Shown here: positions 7,652-16,260 of the stretch, piece by piece
Position numbering within the stretch: position 1 is the stretch's first letter
Layout: every line of letters starts with the position of its first letter
Assembly (NCBI GenBank): GCA_948330435.1
Contig: CAOJBY010000001.1
Coordinates: 124,001 to 188,000 of the forward strand
Direction: 5' to 3'
Length of the DNA stretch: 64,000 bases
Source: an uncultured Lachnoclostridium sp.
Lineage (GTDB): Bacteria > Bacillota > Clostridia > Lachnospirales > Lachnospiraceae
The notes under the pieces: generated by a model
Seen by the model: the letters and a program-made list of their open reading frames with translations, nothing else
Database searches by the model: none
Told to the model about the DNA's origin: nothing
Translations under genes and position numbers: made by a program

Positions 7652-9121
7652 TTATTCTTTTTTTAAATGTTTTTTGTGCCGCCACACGAAAATGAATATC
7701 ACAAAAAGAAGTACGGCCATTATACCTTCTGCCACCCATTCCTTAAGTTCCTGCCCCATCCAAACATGAGCATTCTCGCTGATAATCTCTACTACATAAG
7801 CCTTATCCACACTATCCCTGGCCGTGCCATACATTTGCTCCCGTAATTCTTTGCTCTTTTCTTTCCACTGCTCATAGGCAGCATTTACGTCTTCCTGGGT
7901 TGCACTTTTCTCTTCCCGTGTAGATTTTCGCAAAACCGACCGATATTTTGCGGATATTTTATGCCATTTCTGGTTCAGAACCTCTATGTCTTTCGCAGCC
8001 ACCTGCCCAAGATTCCAATCACAACTGGCTATGTTTATACCCTGCCCTAACTCAGCCCCCGTAAACTCACCTACGAACACCCGATCCATACAGACTGTAT
8101 ATGTAGTATCCCAGTTTAACCCCTCCACCTGAAGAATCTCCTGGCTAACCTGATCAAGCATTTCAAAATATTCATCTGCGGTCTTTACTTCCAAAGGAAC
8201 CGCCACCGGAAGACTATAGGGTTGATAGGAAAATCTCACATAGCGGTCACCACTCTGCTTCAGTGATTTCACCCGGGCATTTTCCGCCACTATCTGGCCC
8301 TCCTTTGAAATCCGAACTGACGCAACCTTTTCTCCCGCCCCCTGTTGACGAAGGAAAAAGAATCCGGCCAAAACATTCGCAACTCCACTTGGATGAATGC
8401 CGTCATCTATGGTTAAAGTTGCCTCACCATTTTCTTTTTGTAACAATGTTGTGGCCCACAACATAGGGGTGTGTAAATCAATATACTTTGTTCCAAGCTT
8501 TGCTGCAAGTATTCGAAGTCTGGATGTATATTCGCTCAATGTATCATCAAAGTGTGCATTCATCCGGCCTTCCTCTGAATAATTAGAGGTCCTCGTCTGA
8601 TCGAAAGGTGTAGGTGCAACCAGAATTATATCTTCACACTTTAACCCCTGCTCCCGCAAAAGTTCTGTTACGGCCTGAATATTCGAAATATATTCTTCAG
8701 CACTTATTCCCGACAAGGCTTCATTCATGCCAAGCATGATCACTGCTTTCGTAATCCCCTCTAGTTCAGCATCATAAATATCCTTTCCTCCACTATAAAG
8801 TTCCAGCACGTCCGAAGCCATAAAGGATCCTGTCCCCAAATTGCGAAACTCCAGTTCCCATTTCGGATAGCGGGTAATATAATAATTATATAAAAATTCC
8901 TGATAACTAATCTCTGTATATTCTACATGGGTGATGCTGTCTCCGATAAATCCTACGATATCTCCATCTTCAAACAGAAACTCTTCTCCAGTCGGCATCA
9001 GTTCTTCCAGTCTTTTTCCCTCGGTACTCCTGTCTTCTGTTGCTAGTGTTTCTTTTTTAAATATAATAAAACACATACAAAAGAAAATCAGTCCACAAAG
9101 CTTCCATTTTTTCATTCTCAT
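7652..9121 (-). CDS. Membrane-anchored SGNH/GDSL-type hydrolase
   Basis: About 489 aa. An N-terminal hydrophobic export signal (about 7-21) precedes an SGNH esterase domain: block I FIGDSIT (Ser62), the GMNEA segment with the oxyanion Asn, and DGIHP near the end of the domain supplying the catalytic Asp and His. A C-terminal transmembrane helix followed by RHKKHLKKE would anchor it to the outer face of the membrane. Members remove acyl groups from glycans or peptidoglycan; the substrate is unknown here. AGGAG at 9126-9130 supports a start at 9121 or 9115 rather than the longer frame at 9145. A decayed paralogue lies upstream at 9755-10210. Confidence 0.82.
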   Translation of the reverse strand: MRMKKWKLCGLIFFCMCFIIFKKETLATEDRSTEGKRLEELMPTGEEFLFEDGDIVGFIGDSITHVEYTEISYQEFLYNYYITRYPKWELEFRNLGTGSFMASDVLELYSGGKDIYDAELEGITKAVIMLGMNEALSGISAEEYISNIQAVTELLREQGLKCEDIILVAPTPFDQTRTSNYSEEGRMNAHFDDTLSEYTSRLRILAAKLGTKYIDLHTPMLWATTLLQKENGEATLTIDDGIHPSGVANVLAGFFFLRQQGAGEKVASVRISKEGQIVAENARVKSLKQSGDRYVRFSYQPYSLPVAVPLEVKTADEYFEMLDQVSQEILQVEGLNWDTTYTVCMDRVFVGEFTGAELGQGINIASCDWNLGQVAAKDIEVLNQKWHKISAKYRSVLRKSTREEKSATQEDVNAAYEQWKEKSKELREQMYGTARDSVDKAYVVEIISENAHVWMGQELKEWVAEGIMAVLLFVIFIFVWRHKKHLKKE

Positions 9122-9220
9122 AAAACTCCTCTTTCTTATCCACAACCACCCGTACGCTGATATAAAAGTTTCCCCTCTCCCTTCACTTTACATAATTCCT
9201 ATCATTTCCAAGTATAACGT

Positions 9221-9250
9221 GAAAAGGGATATGTCACAAGGCATATCCCT
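9221..9250 (-). terminator. Terminator downstream of the FucU-like gene
   Basis: A 9-bp stem, AGGGATATG (9225-9233) with CATATCCCT (9242-9250). On the minus strand it is followed by TTTTC. It separates fucU from the SGNH hydrolase gene. The remaining spacer 9122-9220 has no clear feature. Confidence 0.7.
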
Positions 9251-9293
9251 AAAAATTCAGAATTCTTAAGAAACCAATTCGTTTTTATTAAGA

Positions 9294-9734
9294 TTATTCA
9301 ACCACAACACCCTTTTGAAGCATGATATTTGCATACAAAGCTTTCTCGCTGGTGGCAATAATTGCATATGCCGTCTTCGCTTCATCATAAAACGCAAACC
9401 GCTCAATGTTGCCTACACAGTCAGCTCCTCTCTTATCGTACTTCGCAACAATCTCCTTGTAGGTATCCCAGATAGGTGTCTCCACCTTGTCCCCTGGTAC
9501 TACCTCCATCAAATTTACTGGCTTCTCCACATACGTATCTAAGGGAAAAAGCTTCAGAATCGCATCCAACAGTTCTGGCACTCCATGGCCGTCACACCGA
9601 ATAACAATCGCTTGTTTCCCCATAGATTCTGCCGGGAAATTTCCATCCGAAATTACCAGGCGATCTCCATGACCCATCTCACACAAAACCATTAAAAGTT
9701 CTGGTGATAAAATCTGCGGAATTCCTTTTAACAT
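9294..9734 (-). CDS. fucU: L-fucose mutarotase-like protein (RbsD/FucU family)
   Basis: 146 aa, full length for the family. The N-terminal GHGDRLVISDGNFP motif carries the conserved His22 and Asp30, and the C-terminal IATSEKALYANIMLQKG strand is typical of FucU. FucU interconverts the alpha and beta anomers of L-fucose and related sugars in the cytosol; RbsD does the same for ribose pyranose/furanose. The sequence looks more FucU-like, and the ABC transporter upstream together with the GDP-fucose operon fits a fucose-type sugar. No fucose isomerase or kinase is in this window, so the substrate remains inferred. GGAGG lies 9 bases before the ATG. Confidence 0.82.
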   Translation of the reverse strand: MLKGIPQILSPELLMVLCEMGHGDRLVISDGNFPAESMGKQAIVIRCDGHGVPELLDAILKLFPLDTYVEKPVNLMEVVPGDKVETPIWDTYKEIVAKYDKRGADCVGNIERFAFYDEAKTAYAIIATSEKALYANIMLQKGVVVE

Positions 9735-9754
9735 AACTTCACACCTCCATATAA

Positions 9755-10210
9755 TTATTTTATCTTCAAACAGCTTTTTACCACTGCCTGCTTTAGTACC
9801 GCCCGCCGAATCTTTTCCTGCACTGCTTTTATAACCCGCTCCCTAGCTGCTCTTTTGACCTCCAGTTTCTCCTGTTCCAGTTCCTGTACAGAATATCTTC
9901 TTCCCTGATATCATCCAATTTCCGAGCCGTTTCCTGTAAGGGATGTGTCTCCAAAAAAGCAAGATTTATTCCGTTACTCAATTCTTTTCCCTTGAAACTT
10001 CCAAGTTCCGTCTCGCCCATATAAACTCTATAAAAATCATCCTCGCCATCCAATCCATCTGCTTTCAAACGATTTAGGATTGCCTCCATTCCCTGAATAA
10101 ATTCTTCAACGGAAATCCTTAACATCGCTTCATTCATCCCTGACAGCATCACCATCTTCATAAAAGGAAAATGTTTTTGGAGATTCTTCCGGAACTGCCC
10201 AGACAATTAT
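9755..10210 (-). pseudogene. Decayed SGNH hydrolase paralogue (internal deletion plus frameshift)
   Basis: The readable piece (start about 10206) runs VMLSGMNEAMLRISVEEF, which matches the block around GMNEALSGISAEEY of the intact hydrolase at 7652-9121. It then jumps directly to YMGETELGSFKGKELSNGIN, which matches the much later VFVGEFTGAELGQGIN segment. Roughly 190 residues between the two, including the Asp-His block, are missing, as is the N-terminal GDSIT block. The frame stops at 9829. A second frame continues as a charged helix-like sequence (VQELEQEKLEVKRAARE) to a stop at 9755, suggesting a frameshift near 9900. It cannot be an active esterase. Confidence 0.7.
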
Positions 10211-10304
10211 TCCCCTAGACAAACAAAAAACACACAACAAAATTACAGTTCTTTGTATTTTTCTCCCTACCCTTTTCACCCCATTTCCTATTCCCAATGT
10301 ATAT

Positions 10305-10334
10305 ATTATAGCATAAAAAAGGGATGCACCGCAA
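10305..10334 (-). promoter_or_regulatory. Possible promoter for the relic/fucU transcript
   Basis: On the minus strand TTGCGG (10329-10334), an 18-base spacer and an extended -10, TGC-TATAAT (TATAAT at 10305-10310). The -35 lies within the preceding terminator hairpin. Confidence 0.4.
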
Positions 10335-10344
10335 GGTGTACCCC
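10315..10344 (-). terminator. Terminator of the ABC transporter operon
   Basis: On the minus strand GGGGTACACC, a UUGC loop and GGTGCATCCC form a 10-bp stem with one mismatch, followed by six T. It lies 17 bases past the binding-protein stop. Confidence 0.75.
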
Positions 10345-10361
10345 TCTTCTACAAACTCTCT

Positions 10362-11519
10362 TTATTTGCCGTAAAGGTTATCCCAGATTGCAGGATCCTC
10401 AATGTTCTCAGCGGTGTACCACTGGCATCCAGTGTCAATGTCTGCCACTGACTCGCCGTTTGCTGCTGCATACAGGCTTTCAACAAGCTTCTCGCCCATC
10501 TGTACAGGAGCCTGAGTAATAGCACCAAGAAGAACGCCATTCTTTACAGCCTCAATCTGAGCTGCACCAGAGTCGAATCCGGCTGCAACAACCTGATCTG
10601 CACCAGTTCCGATCTCGCTGTGATTCTCAGCTGCGGAAACGATAGCATTTGCAGAGTGCTCATTGGAACCATACAGTGCAAGGATTCCGTCCTCACCAAG
10701 GAGAGAGTTAACGTCTGCAAGAGATGCATCGGAAGTAACCTGTGCAGGAACGCGAACGTCGATAATAACATTTGCGCCATCAGTCTTCTCACACTTGGAA
10801 TCGCTGATGTACTTCTCATTACCAACAACGGTTGCCGTATGTCCGTCAGCTACTGCCAACTCAGCAAACTTGTCAATAAAGCCAAGACCTCTGTTTACAA
10901 CGGACTCGGAAGTAGCATCCTGAGCTACAACGCCGATACGAACAGTGCCATCGATACGATCCTTTACAGCCTTGTAAACTTCCTCTGCCGCTACGGCACC
11001 TGCTGCATAGTTATCTGTGGAGCAGTTTGCCAATACGGATCCTTCCGGAGCACCCGGAACACCAGAGTCAAATCCGATTACCGGAATGCCCTTGTCGAGA
11101 CATGTCTGAAGCTGGCCCTTTACGGACTCTGTATCCAGTGCAGCCAGACCGATTGCGGTCGGGTTTGCATTCAGTGCGTTCTCCAGCTGCTGTACCTGCT
11201 GGTCAATGTTGGACTCACTGTCCGGACCTACGAAGTTAACAGTTACACCAAGCTCTGCTGCCTTGCTCTCAACGCCCTGCTTAACTGCCTGCCAGTACTC
11301 ATGCTGTAATCCCTTGGATACGATCTCAAAGGACATGCTGCCTGCATCTGCTGCAGGTGCCTCTGCGGGATCCTCATTCTCTGCGGGTGCCTCGGTCTCT
11401 GCAGGTGCTTCTGTCTCTGCAGGTGCTGCAGGCTCCTCAGTGCCACCACCGCCACAGCCTGTCAGCAGGGTTGCTACCATTGCTGTAGAAAGCAATGCTG
11501 CTAAAACTTTCTTTTTCAT
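10362..11519 (-). CDS. Sugar ABC transporter substrate-binding lipoprotein
   Basis: 385 aa. A lipoprotein signal peptide ends in the lipobox LLTGC (Cys22). An acidic, Pro/Ala/Glu-rich linker (about 28-58, with repeated AETEAP units) precedes a type I periplasmic binding fold of the ribose/galactose class (Peripla_BP_4). Visible family segments include QQVQQLENALNANPTAIGLA, GIPVIGFDSG and VAAGFDSGAAQIEAV. The protein would capture a sugar outside the membrane and deliver it to the two permeases upstream. A good ribosome site (AAAGGAGG) precedes the ATG. The binding protein is last in its transporter operon and is followed by a terminator. The sugar cannot be told from sequence; the nearby mutarotase suggests a fucose- or galactose-like pyranose. 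Confidence 0.9.
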   Translation of the reverse strand: MKKKVLAALLSTAMVATLLTGCGGGGTEEPAAPAETEAPAETEAPAENEDPAEAPAADAGSMSFEIVSKGLQHEYWQAVKQGVESKAAELGVTVNFVGPDSESNIDQQVQQLENALNANPTAIGLAALDTESVKGQLQTCLDKGIPVIGFDSGVPGAPEGSVLANCSTDNYAAGAVAAEEVYKAVKDRIDGTVRIGVVAQDATSESVVNRGLGFIDKFAELAVADGHTATVVGNEKYISDSKCEKTDGANVIIDVRVPAQVTSDASLADVNSLLGEDGILALYGSNEHSANAIVSAAENHSEIGTGADQVVAAGFDSGAAQIEAVKNGVLLGAITQAPVQMGEKLVESLYAAANGESVADIDTGCQWYTAENIEDPAIWDNLYGK

Positions 11520-11589
11520 GTTTAAGTTCCTCCTTTTATTTTTCTCCTTATTGGAGCATTTCTATGTAAACTGCTTATGCAGTAAACAC

Positions 11590-12591
11590 CTATGCAAGTT
11601 TCTTATTCTTCAATACATCAATATAGACGGCTACAATCAATACCAGACCGATAATAATCTGCTGCCAGTTTGCCTGGAGTCCTATCATGGGTAATCCGGT
11701 CTGCAATACGGACATCAGGAACACACCAATAATAGTCCCCGATATGGTTCCCGCACCTCCGCTCATGGAGGTTCCTCCAATGATGGCTCCGCCGATAGCA
11801 TTCAGCTCGATTCCGCCGCCGCCGCCGGGTATCATAGACTGGAATGCGGAACTATAAGCCAAAGCCGCCAGTCCGGTAAAAACTCCGGAGATAATATAAG
11901 CCAATGTCTGATACTTTGCCACATTCACACCGGAAAGTCTCGTAGCTTCTTTATTGCTTCCAATAGCGATGATATAACGCCCCGGCCTGGTCTTGTTCAA
12001 GAAGATACTCATAACAACTGCCAGAATCAGCACCCATAAGAATCCTATGGGAACCTTTGTTCCGCCCATATCCATCTTAAAGATCTTACGGGTCCAGCCA
12101 TTGGGCGAACTGGATGACGGCCAGGTAACACTTGCATTGCTGGTCACGATGGCTCCCATGCCTCTCACAATCATCATGGTACAAAGAGTTGCCAGGAATG
12201 GAGCATGACCGCCCTTGGAAACAATCAGACCATTAATGGTTCCCACCAACAGGCCGCACAGCACTGTCACGATGATTCCCACAATAACCGGCATGTTTTT
12301 CTGAGTAATCAGATAGCCACCGACCAGTGCGTAGCAGAACATTCCTGTTCCAATGGAAAGGTCCACACCACCGGTAATCAGGCAGAACGTAACTCCAATC
12401 CCCAGGAAAGCCAGATAATAGGTACAGTCCATAATACTCAAAAGTGTTGAATACTGACGGAATGCGGAGCTTGCGGCGCTAAAGAAGATAAGCATGGCAA
12501 TCAGCACGAGTACAACTACAATCTTCTGTACTCCGATGGCCCTTACAAGCGGATTGTCTGTAAAAGCATTTCCTTTTTTCTTCTCTGTCAT
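11590..12591 (-). CDS. Sugar ABC transporter permease (RbsC type), first of two
   Basis: 333 aa, polytopic (about 8-10 membrane helices), of the branched-chain/ribose permease family (BPD_transp_2). The family segments LITGGVDLSIG near the N-terminal third, ATLCTMMIVRGM, GRYIIAIGSNKEATRLSGVN (the ATPase-coupling loop) and IIGGTSMSGGAGTISGTIIG are present. It forms the membrane channel with the second permease at 14119-15120. Two different RbsC-type permeases in one operon suggest a heterodimeric channel, unlike the single permease of the second sugar locus. It starts 14 bases after the ATPase gene. Confidence 0.92.
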   Translation of the reverse strand: MTEKKKGNAFTDNPLVRAIGVQKIVVVLVLIAMLIFFSAASSAFRQYSTLLSIMDCTYYLAFLGIGVTFCLITGGVDLSIGTGMFCYALVGGYLITQKNMPVIVGIIVTVLCGLLVGTINGLIVSKGGHAPFLATLCTMMIVRGMGAIVTSNASVTWPSSSSPNGWTRKIFKMDMGGTKVPIGFLWVLILAVVMSIFLNKTRPGRYIIAIGSNKEATRLSGVNVAKYQTLAYIISGVFTGLAALAYSSAFQSMIPGGGGGIELNAIGGAIIGGTSMSGGAGTISGTIIGVFLMSVLQTGLPMIGLQANWQQIIIGLVLIVAVYIDVLKNKKLA

Positions 12592-12605
12592 GATTTCTCC
12601 CCCTC

Positions 12606-14099
12606 CTAATCCCTAAGCGTCGCCGCATGCATGATTCGTTCCTGGGTTGCCTCTGAGATATCCAGCTCACCGGTCTTTCTACCCTCACACATAACCACGA
12701 TTCGGTCACTCATTCGCAAAATCTCCGTCATCTCTGACGAAATCATGATGATGGACTTGCCCTGAGCCACCAGTTCATTCATCAGCTGATAAATCTCGCT
12801 CTTGGCTCCTACGTCAATACCCCGGGTAGGCTCATCGAAAATCAGGATATCACAGTTTCTTACCAGCCATTTGGCAATAACTACTTTCTGCTGATTTCCT
12901 CCGGAAAGATTCACGACTAACTGATCCACGCCAGGTGTCTTCGTCTTAAGTGTCTCTACATACTGCTGAGCTACCTCATTTTCTTTCTTCTTATCAATAA
13001 AGGCACCTTTCATAAAATTCTCAAGGCTGGCCATGGTCGAGTTCTCTGCAATTGTCTTTGCCACTACAATTCCATACCGCTTCCGGTCCTCTGACAGATA
13101 ACCAATCCCACATTTTACCGCATCCTGAGGAGTCTTTATCTCTACCTTCTGGCCGTTTACATAGACATCGCCGCTCTCCTTGGGATCTGCACCAAACAAA
13201 GCTCTGGCCGTCTCCGTTCTTCCTGCTCCCATCAAGCCGGAGAATCCCAGGATCTCTCCCTTTCTCAGTTCGAAGCTTACGTCACGAACCATTCTGCCCG
13301 CATTGAGATGCTCCACCTTAAGCACAATAGGTGCATCCTTTGGTACAGCACTCTCCGTCTTGGGATCCTCATAAATCACACGGCCTACCATCATATTGAT
13401 AATGTCATCCTTGGTAGAATCCTTCGTAATCAAGGTTCCCACATAACCGCCGTCCCGCATAACGGTTACCCGGTCCGTAATCACTTTAATCTCGTCCATG
13501 CGGTGAGAGATATATACGATACCCATCTGCTTATCCCGCAGATCACGAATAATCTTAAACAGTTCTTCAATCTCGGCTTCCGTTAAAGCCGCAGAAGGCT
13601 CATCAAAGATAATAACTTTCGCTTCATGAGAGATAGCCTTAGCAATCTCACACATCTGCTGCTTTCCGACAGTCAGCCGACTCATGGTTTCTTTCGGATC
13701 GATGTCAATGCCAAGCTGATCAAAAAGCTTTCTCGCTTCCTCATTCATCTTCTTGTCATCAATCAGCTTGCCGTTCATAATCTCCCGGCCGATAAAGATG
13801 TTCTGAGCCACTGTCAGGTGACCCATCATGTTCAACTCCTGATGCACAATCACAATACCTGCATCCTGAGCCTCCCTTGGGTTGGAAAACTCCACTTCCC
13901 TTCCCTCATATGTAATCGTACCCTCATCCTTGGTATAGATACCGGTCAAAACTTTCATCAGGGTTGACTTACCGGCTCCATTCTCACCCATCAGCGCATG
14001 TACTTCGCCTTTTCTGACCTCCAGGTCTACATGATCCAGCGCATGTACTCCGGGGAACGATTTGTCGATACCTTTCATGGTTAAAATTACGTCGCCCAT
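12606..14099 (-). CDS. Sugar ABC transporter double ATP-binding protein (RbsA/MglA type)
   Basis: 497 aa with two fused nucleotide-binding domains. Domain 1 is complete: Walker A GENGAGKST (38-46), Q-loop VHQELN, signature LTVGKQQ, Walker B IIFDEPSAAL and switch His in ISHR. Domain 2 has the usual altered Walker A of this family (GLMGAGRTE) but a canonical LSGGNQQK signature and IFDEPTRGID. It powers sugar import through the two flanking permeases. The longer frame begins at 14153, but GGGGGAGG lies 6-7 bases before the ATG at 14099, giving the family-standard N-terminus. Confidence 0.94.
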   Translation of the reverse strand: MGDVILTMKGIDKSFPGVHALDHVDLEVRKGEVHALMGENGAGKSTLMKVLTGIYTKDEGTITYEGREVEFSNPREAQDAGIVIVHQELNMMGHLTVAQNIFIGREIMNGKLIDDKKMNEEARKLFDQLGIDIDPKETMSRLTVGKQQMCEIAKAISHEAKVIIFDEPSAALTEAEIEELFKIIRDLRDKQMGIVYISHRMDEIKVITDRVTVMRDGGYVGTLITKDSTKDDIINMMVGRVIYEDPKTESAVPKDAPIVLKVEHLNAGRMVRDVSFELRKGEILGFSGLMGAGRTETARALFGADPKESGDVYVNGQKVEIKTPQDAVKCGIGYLSEDRKRYGIVVAKTIAENSTMASLENFMKGAFIDKKKENEVAQQYVETLKTKTPGVDQLVVNLSGGNQQKVVIAKWLVRNCDILIFDEPTRGIDVGAKSEIYQLMNELVAQGKSIIMISSEMTEILRMSDRIVVMCEGRKTGELDISEATQERIMHAATLRD

Positions 14100-14118
14100 T
14101 TCTTCCTCCCCCTTTCGC

Positions 14119-15120
14119 TTAATTGCGTCTGCTTCTGCTGCGCAGGTCTGCATATACTACCGTCAGAACAATAAGTCCGGTAATAATGTACTGGTAATTA
14201 ATCTGGAATCCCATAGCCATAATGCCTTCCTGCAAAAGTGCAATAATCAGCACCCCGATAAGAGTTCCTCCAATGGAAGCCACGCCTCCGGTCATGGATG
14301 TTCCGCCCATTACACAGCCGGCAATCGCCTCATTGTTAAACGTATCGCCAAGGCCCGGAAGAACCGTGGTATTCTTAGCCACATAGAAGATGGCAGCCAT
14401 TCCGGCCAGTGTTCCGCAGATAACATACGCCAGCGTCTCCCACCGCTTGGTATTCACACCGGACAGTCTTACGGCCTCCCGATTGCTGCCGATACAGAGG
14501 ATGTACCGCCCTGCCATGGTCTTATTCAAAATGACGGCACAGATAACGGCCGCTATAAGCAGAATAAACAATCCCGTAGGAATCTCCGTAGTTCCCACTT
14601 TCAGACCTACCAGATTCCGGAACCAGCCGTTGGCATCTCCTACCTGGGGCCAGCTCACGGACTGTGTCTTCGTAAATACGGAGCCAATTCCCTTTGCAAG
14701 CATCATACTAGCCATGGAGGTGATAAACGACGGCAGTCCCGCATAAGATACCAGAACACCGTTGAGCACTCCAAAAGCCGTTCCTACCAATATGCACAGA
14801 ATCAGACATATAATCAACGGCCATCCCTTGGAAGTCAAAAGATATCCGGAAATCAGCGCCCCGCAAAACATCACCGGGCCAATGGAAAAATCAATTCCTC
14901 CCGTAGCAATAACAAAGGTTACCCCCAAAGATAAGAAGCCCATGAAATAAGCGTATTTCAATAAGCTGACAATACGGGCAAAGCTCACAAAATTTGCATT
15001 TGCTTTCACCAGTGGTGTTATAAGTGCAAACAGGAGATACAGCAGCACCATAACACATAACAATACTACCCTGTTAAACCCAATCTTCTTTACGATTGCA
15101 TTCTGTTTAATTTTTTCCAC
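14119..15120 (-). CDS. Sugar ABC transporter permease (RbsC type), second of two
   Basis: 333 aa polytopic permease, first gene of the transporter operon. It carries the same family segments as its partner: FVIATGGIDFSIGPVMFCGA, ASMMLAKGIGSV, GRYILCIGSNREAVRLSGVN (coupling loop) and VMGGTSMTGGVASIGGTLIG. It is clearly diverged from the permease at 11590-12591, so it is an old paralogue rather than a recent copy. A promoter-like -10 (15191-15196) lies about 70 bases upstream, and a short GC-rich hairpin with a T run at about 15145-15170 could attenuate transcription. Confidence 0.92.
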   Translation of the reverse strand: MEKIKQNAIVKKIGFNRVVLLCVMVLLYLLFALITPLVKANANFVSFARIVSLLKYAYFMGFLSLGVTFVIATGGIDFSIGPVMFCGALISGYLLTSKGWPLIICLILCILVGTAFGVLNGVLVSYAGLPSFITSMASMMLAKGIGSVFTKTQSVSWPQVGDANGWFRNLVGLKVGTTEIPTGLFILLIAAVICAVILNKTMAGRYILCIGSNREAVRLSGVNTKRWETLAYVICGTLAGMAAIFYVAKNTTVLPGLGDTFNNEAIAGCVMGGTSMTGGVASIGGTLIGVLIIALLQEGIMAMGFQINYQYIITGLIVLTVVYADLRSRSRRN

Positions 15121-15190
15121 CTTTTTCCCTCCAGTACCCCCGTAGAAAAGGCGACAAAAAGCGCCTTGTCTGTCCGTAGAATTTATGTCT

Positions 15191-15196
15191 ATTATA
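15191..15196 (-). promoter_or_regulatory. -10 element of the transporter operon promoter
   Basis: A perfect TATAAT on the minus strand with no good -35 at 17 bases (TTACTT). It sits in the 139-base spacer between the sensory genes and the transporter genes. A weak -35 is typical of promoters that need an activator such as an AraC-type response regulator. Confidence 0.45.
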
Positions 15197-15264
15197 TGTC
15201 CAAATTATGAATAAAGTAATAGAAAATCCTTTTGGAATAGGTAAAAATTTTACGAAAAAAGTTT

Positions 15265-16260
15265 TTATAACCCTTCCGTACTCTTCCCGAAAAACGGAAA
15301 CAGCAATTTCTGATTTTCCTCCGTATACATATTTTCCTTGGTAATCAGCTCCGACCCCGAATCCACATAAGGCTCTACCTCGTCTCCCCTTGCCGCCCGT
15401 ACCGCCGTCTCGATTCCCAGATACCCCATGTTAAAGGGCTTCTGTATCACAATAGCATCAAATACGCCCTCCTCCAGAAGCCGGATCTCTTCAATAGAAC
15501 TGTCAAAGCCTGCCATATGGCAGCTCTTGGAGCGTCCCATATCCTTTACTGCCCTGGCCGCCCCCACTGCGGAATACTCGTTCAGACCTACAATCAGATT
15601 CATGTCCGGATAGTCCTCCAACAGGCCGCAGGTAAGCTCATAGGCCTTATCCGAGGAAGAATCGCAAAATACCACCTCAGCAATCTTCGCCTGTTCGCCT
15701 CTAAGTCCGGCCCGAAAACCACTTTCTCTTTCCGTTGCCGTAGACGTCCCTTTTACGTGTCCCACCACTCCAATCACGGTATCTTCATTCACAAACTGTT
15801 TCATAAAAGATCCCATTTTATAACCGGCTTCATAATTATCCGTGGCAATTAACGATTCTCCCATCTCTTTCTCCATGGTAGAATCCATAAGTACCAGGGT
15901 GATTCCTGCCGCCTCGATCTGCTCCGCATAGGGTATGGTCTCCTCAAAGCTGCTGGGGGTAAGAGCAATTGCGTCCGGTTTCTGTTCAATGGCCTTAAGT
16001 ATCATCTCATGCTGAAGCTGTGAATCGCTCTCCTGCTTGGGACCCATTACGGTCAATTTCACTCCCAGTTCATCAGCCGCCATCTGTCCGCCCTCATAAA
16101 TGCAGGTCCAAAAATCCGTATCATCCACCGCTTTTTGGATCAGCACAATCTCAAGAGGTTCCAAACCGTAATTTTGTCTCTGCAGATACCAGCCCCCCAG
16201 GGCCAAAGCCGCTACAATCAATACACTTGCAAAAAAGAGCCTTTGTTTATAATTCCTCAT
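15265..16260 (-). CDS. Membrane-anchored sugar-binding protein, probably sensory
   Basis: 331 aa. The N-terminus is a single hydrophobic helix (about 8-27) with no lipobox Cys, so it stays membrane-tethered. The rest is a type I periplasmic binding fold (LKAIEQKPDAIALTPSS; VVGHVKGTSTATERESGFRAG; ATDNYEAGYKMG). It is distinct from the transporter's own binding lipoprotein. It is encoded directly after, and overlapping by 14 bases, the histidine kinase gene, an arrangement known for three-component sugar sensors in Clostridia where the bound protein presents the ligand to the kinase. The ATG at 16260 follows a GGAGGAGGG site; the frame extends to 16281. Confidence 0.85.
   Translation of the reverse strand: MRNYKQRLFFASVLIVAALALGGWYLQRQNYGLEPLEIVLIQKAVDDTDFWTCIYEGGQMAADELGVKLTVMGPKQESDSQLQHEMILKAIEQKPDAIALTPSSFEETIPYAEQIEAAGITLVLMDSTMEKEMGESLIATDNYEAGYKMGSFMKQFVNEDTVIGVVGHVKGTSTATERESGFRAGLRGEQAKIAEVVFCDSSSDKAYELTCGLLEDYPDMNLIVGLNEYSAVGAARAVKDMGRSKSCHMAGFDSSIEEIRLLEEGVFDAIVIQKPFNMGYLGIETAVRAARGDEVEPYVDSGSELITKENMYTEENQKLLFPFFGKSTEGL

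Noticed and set aside
10620..11309. A 229-codon plus-strand frame opposite the first binding-protein gene
   Set aside because: Shadow of a biased coding sequence; Cys- and Ser-rich, with no ribosome site.
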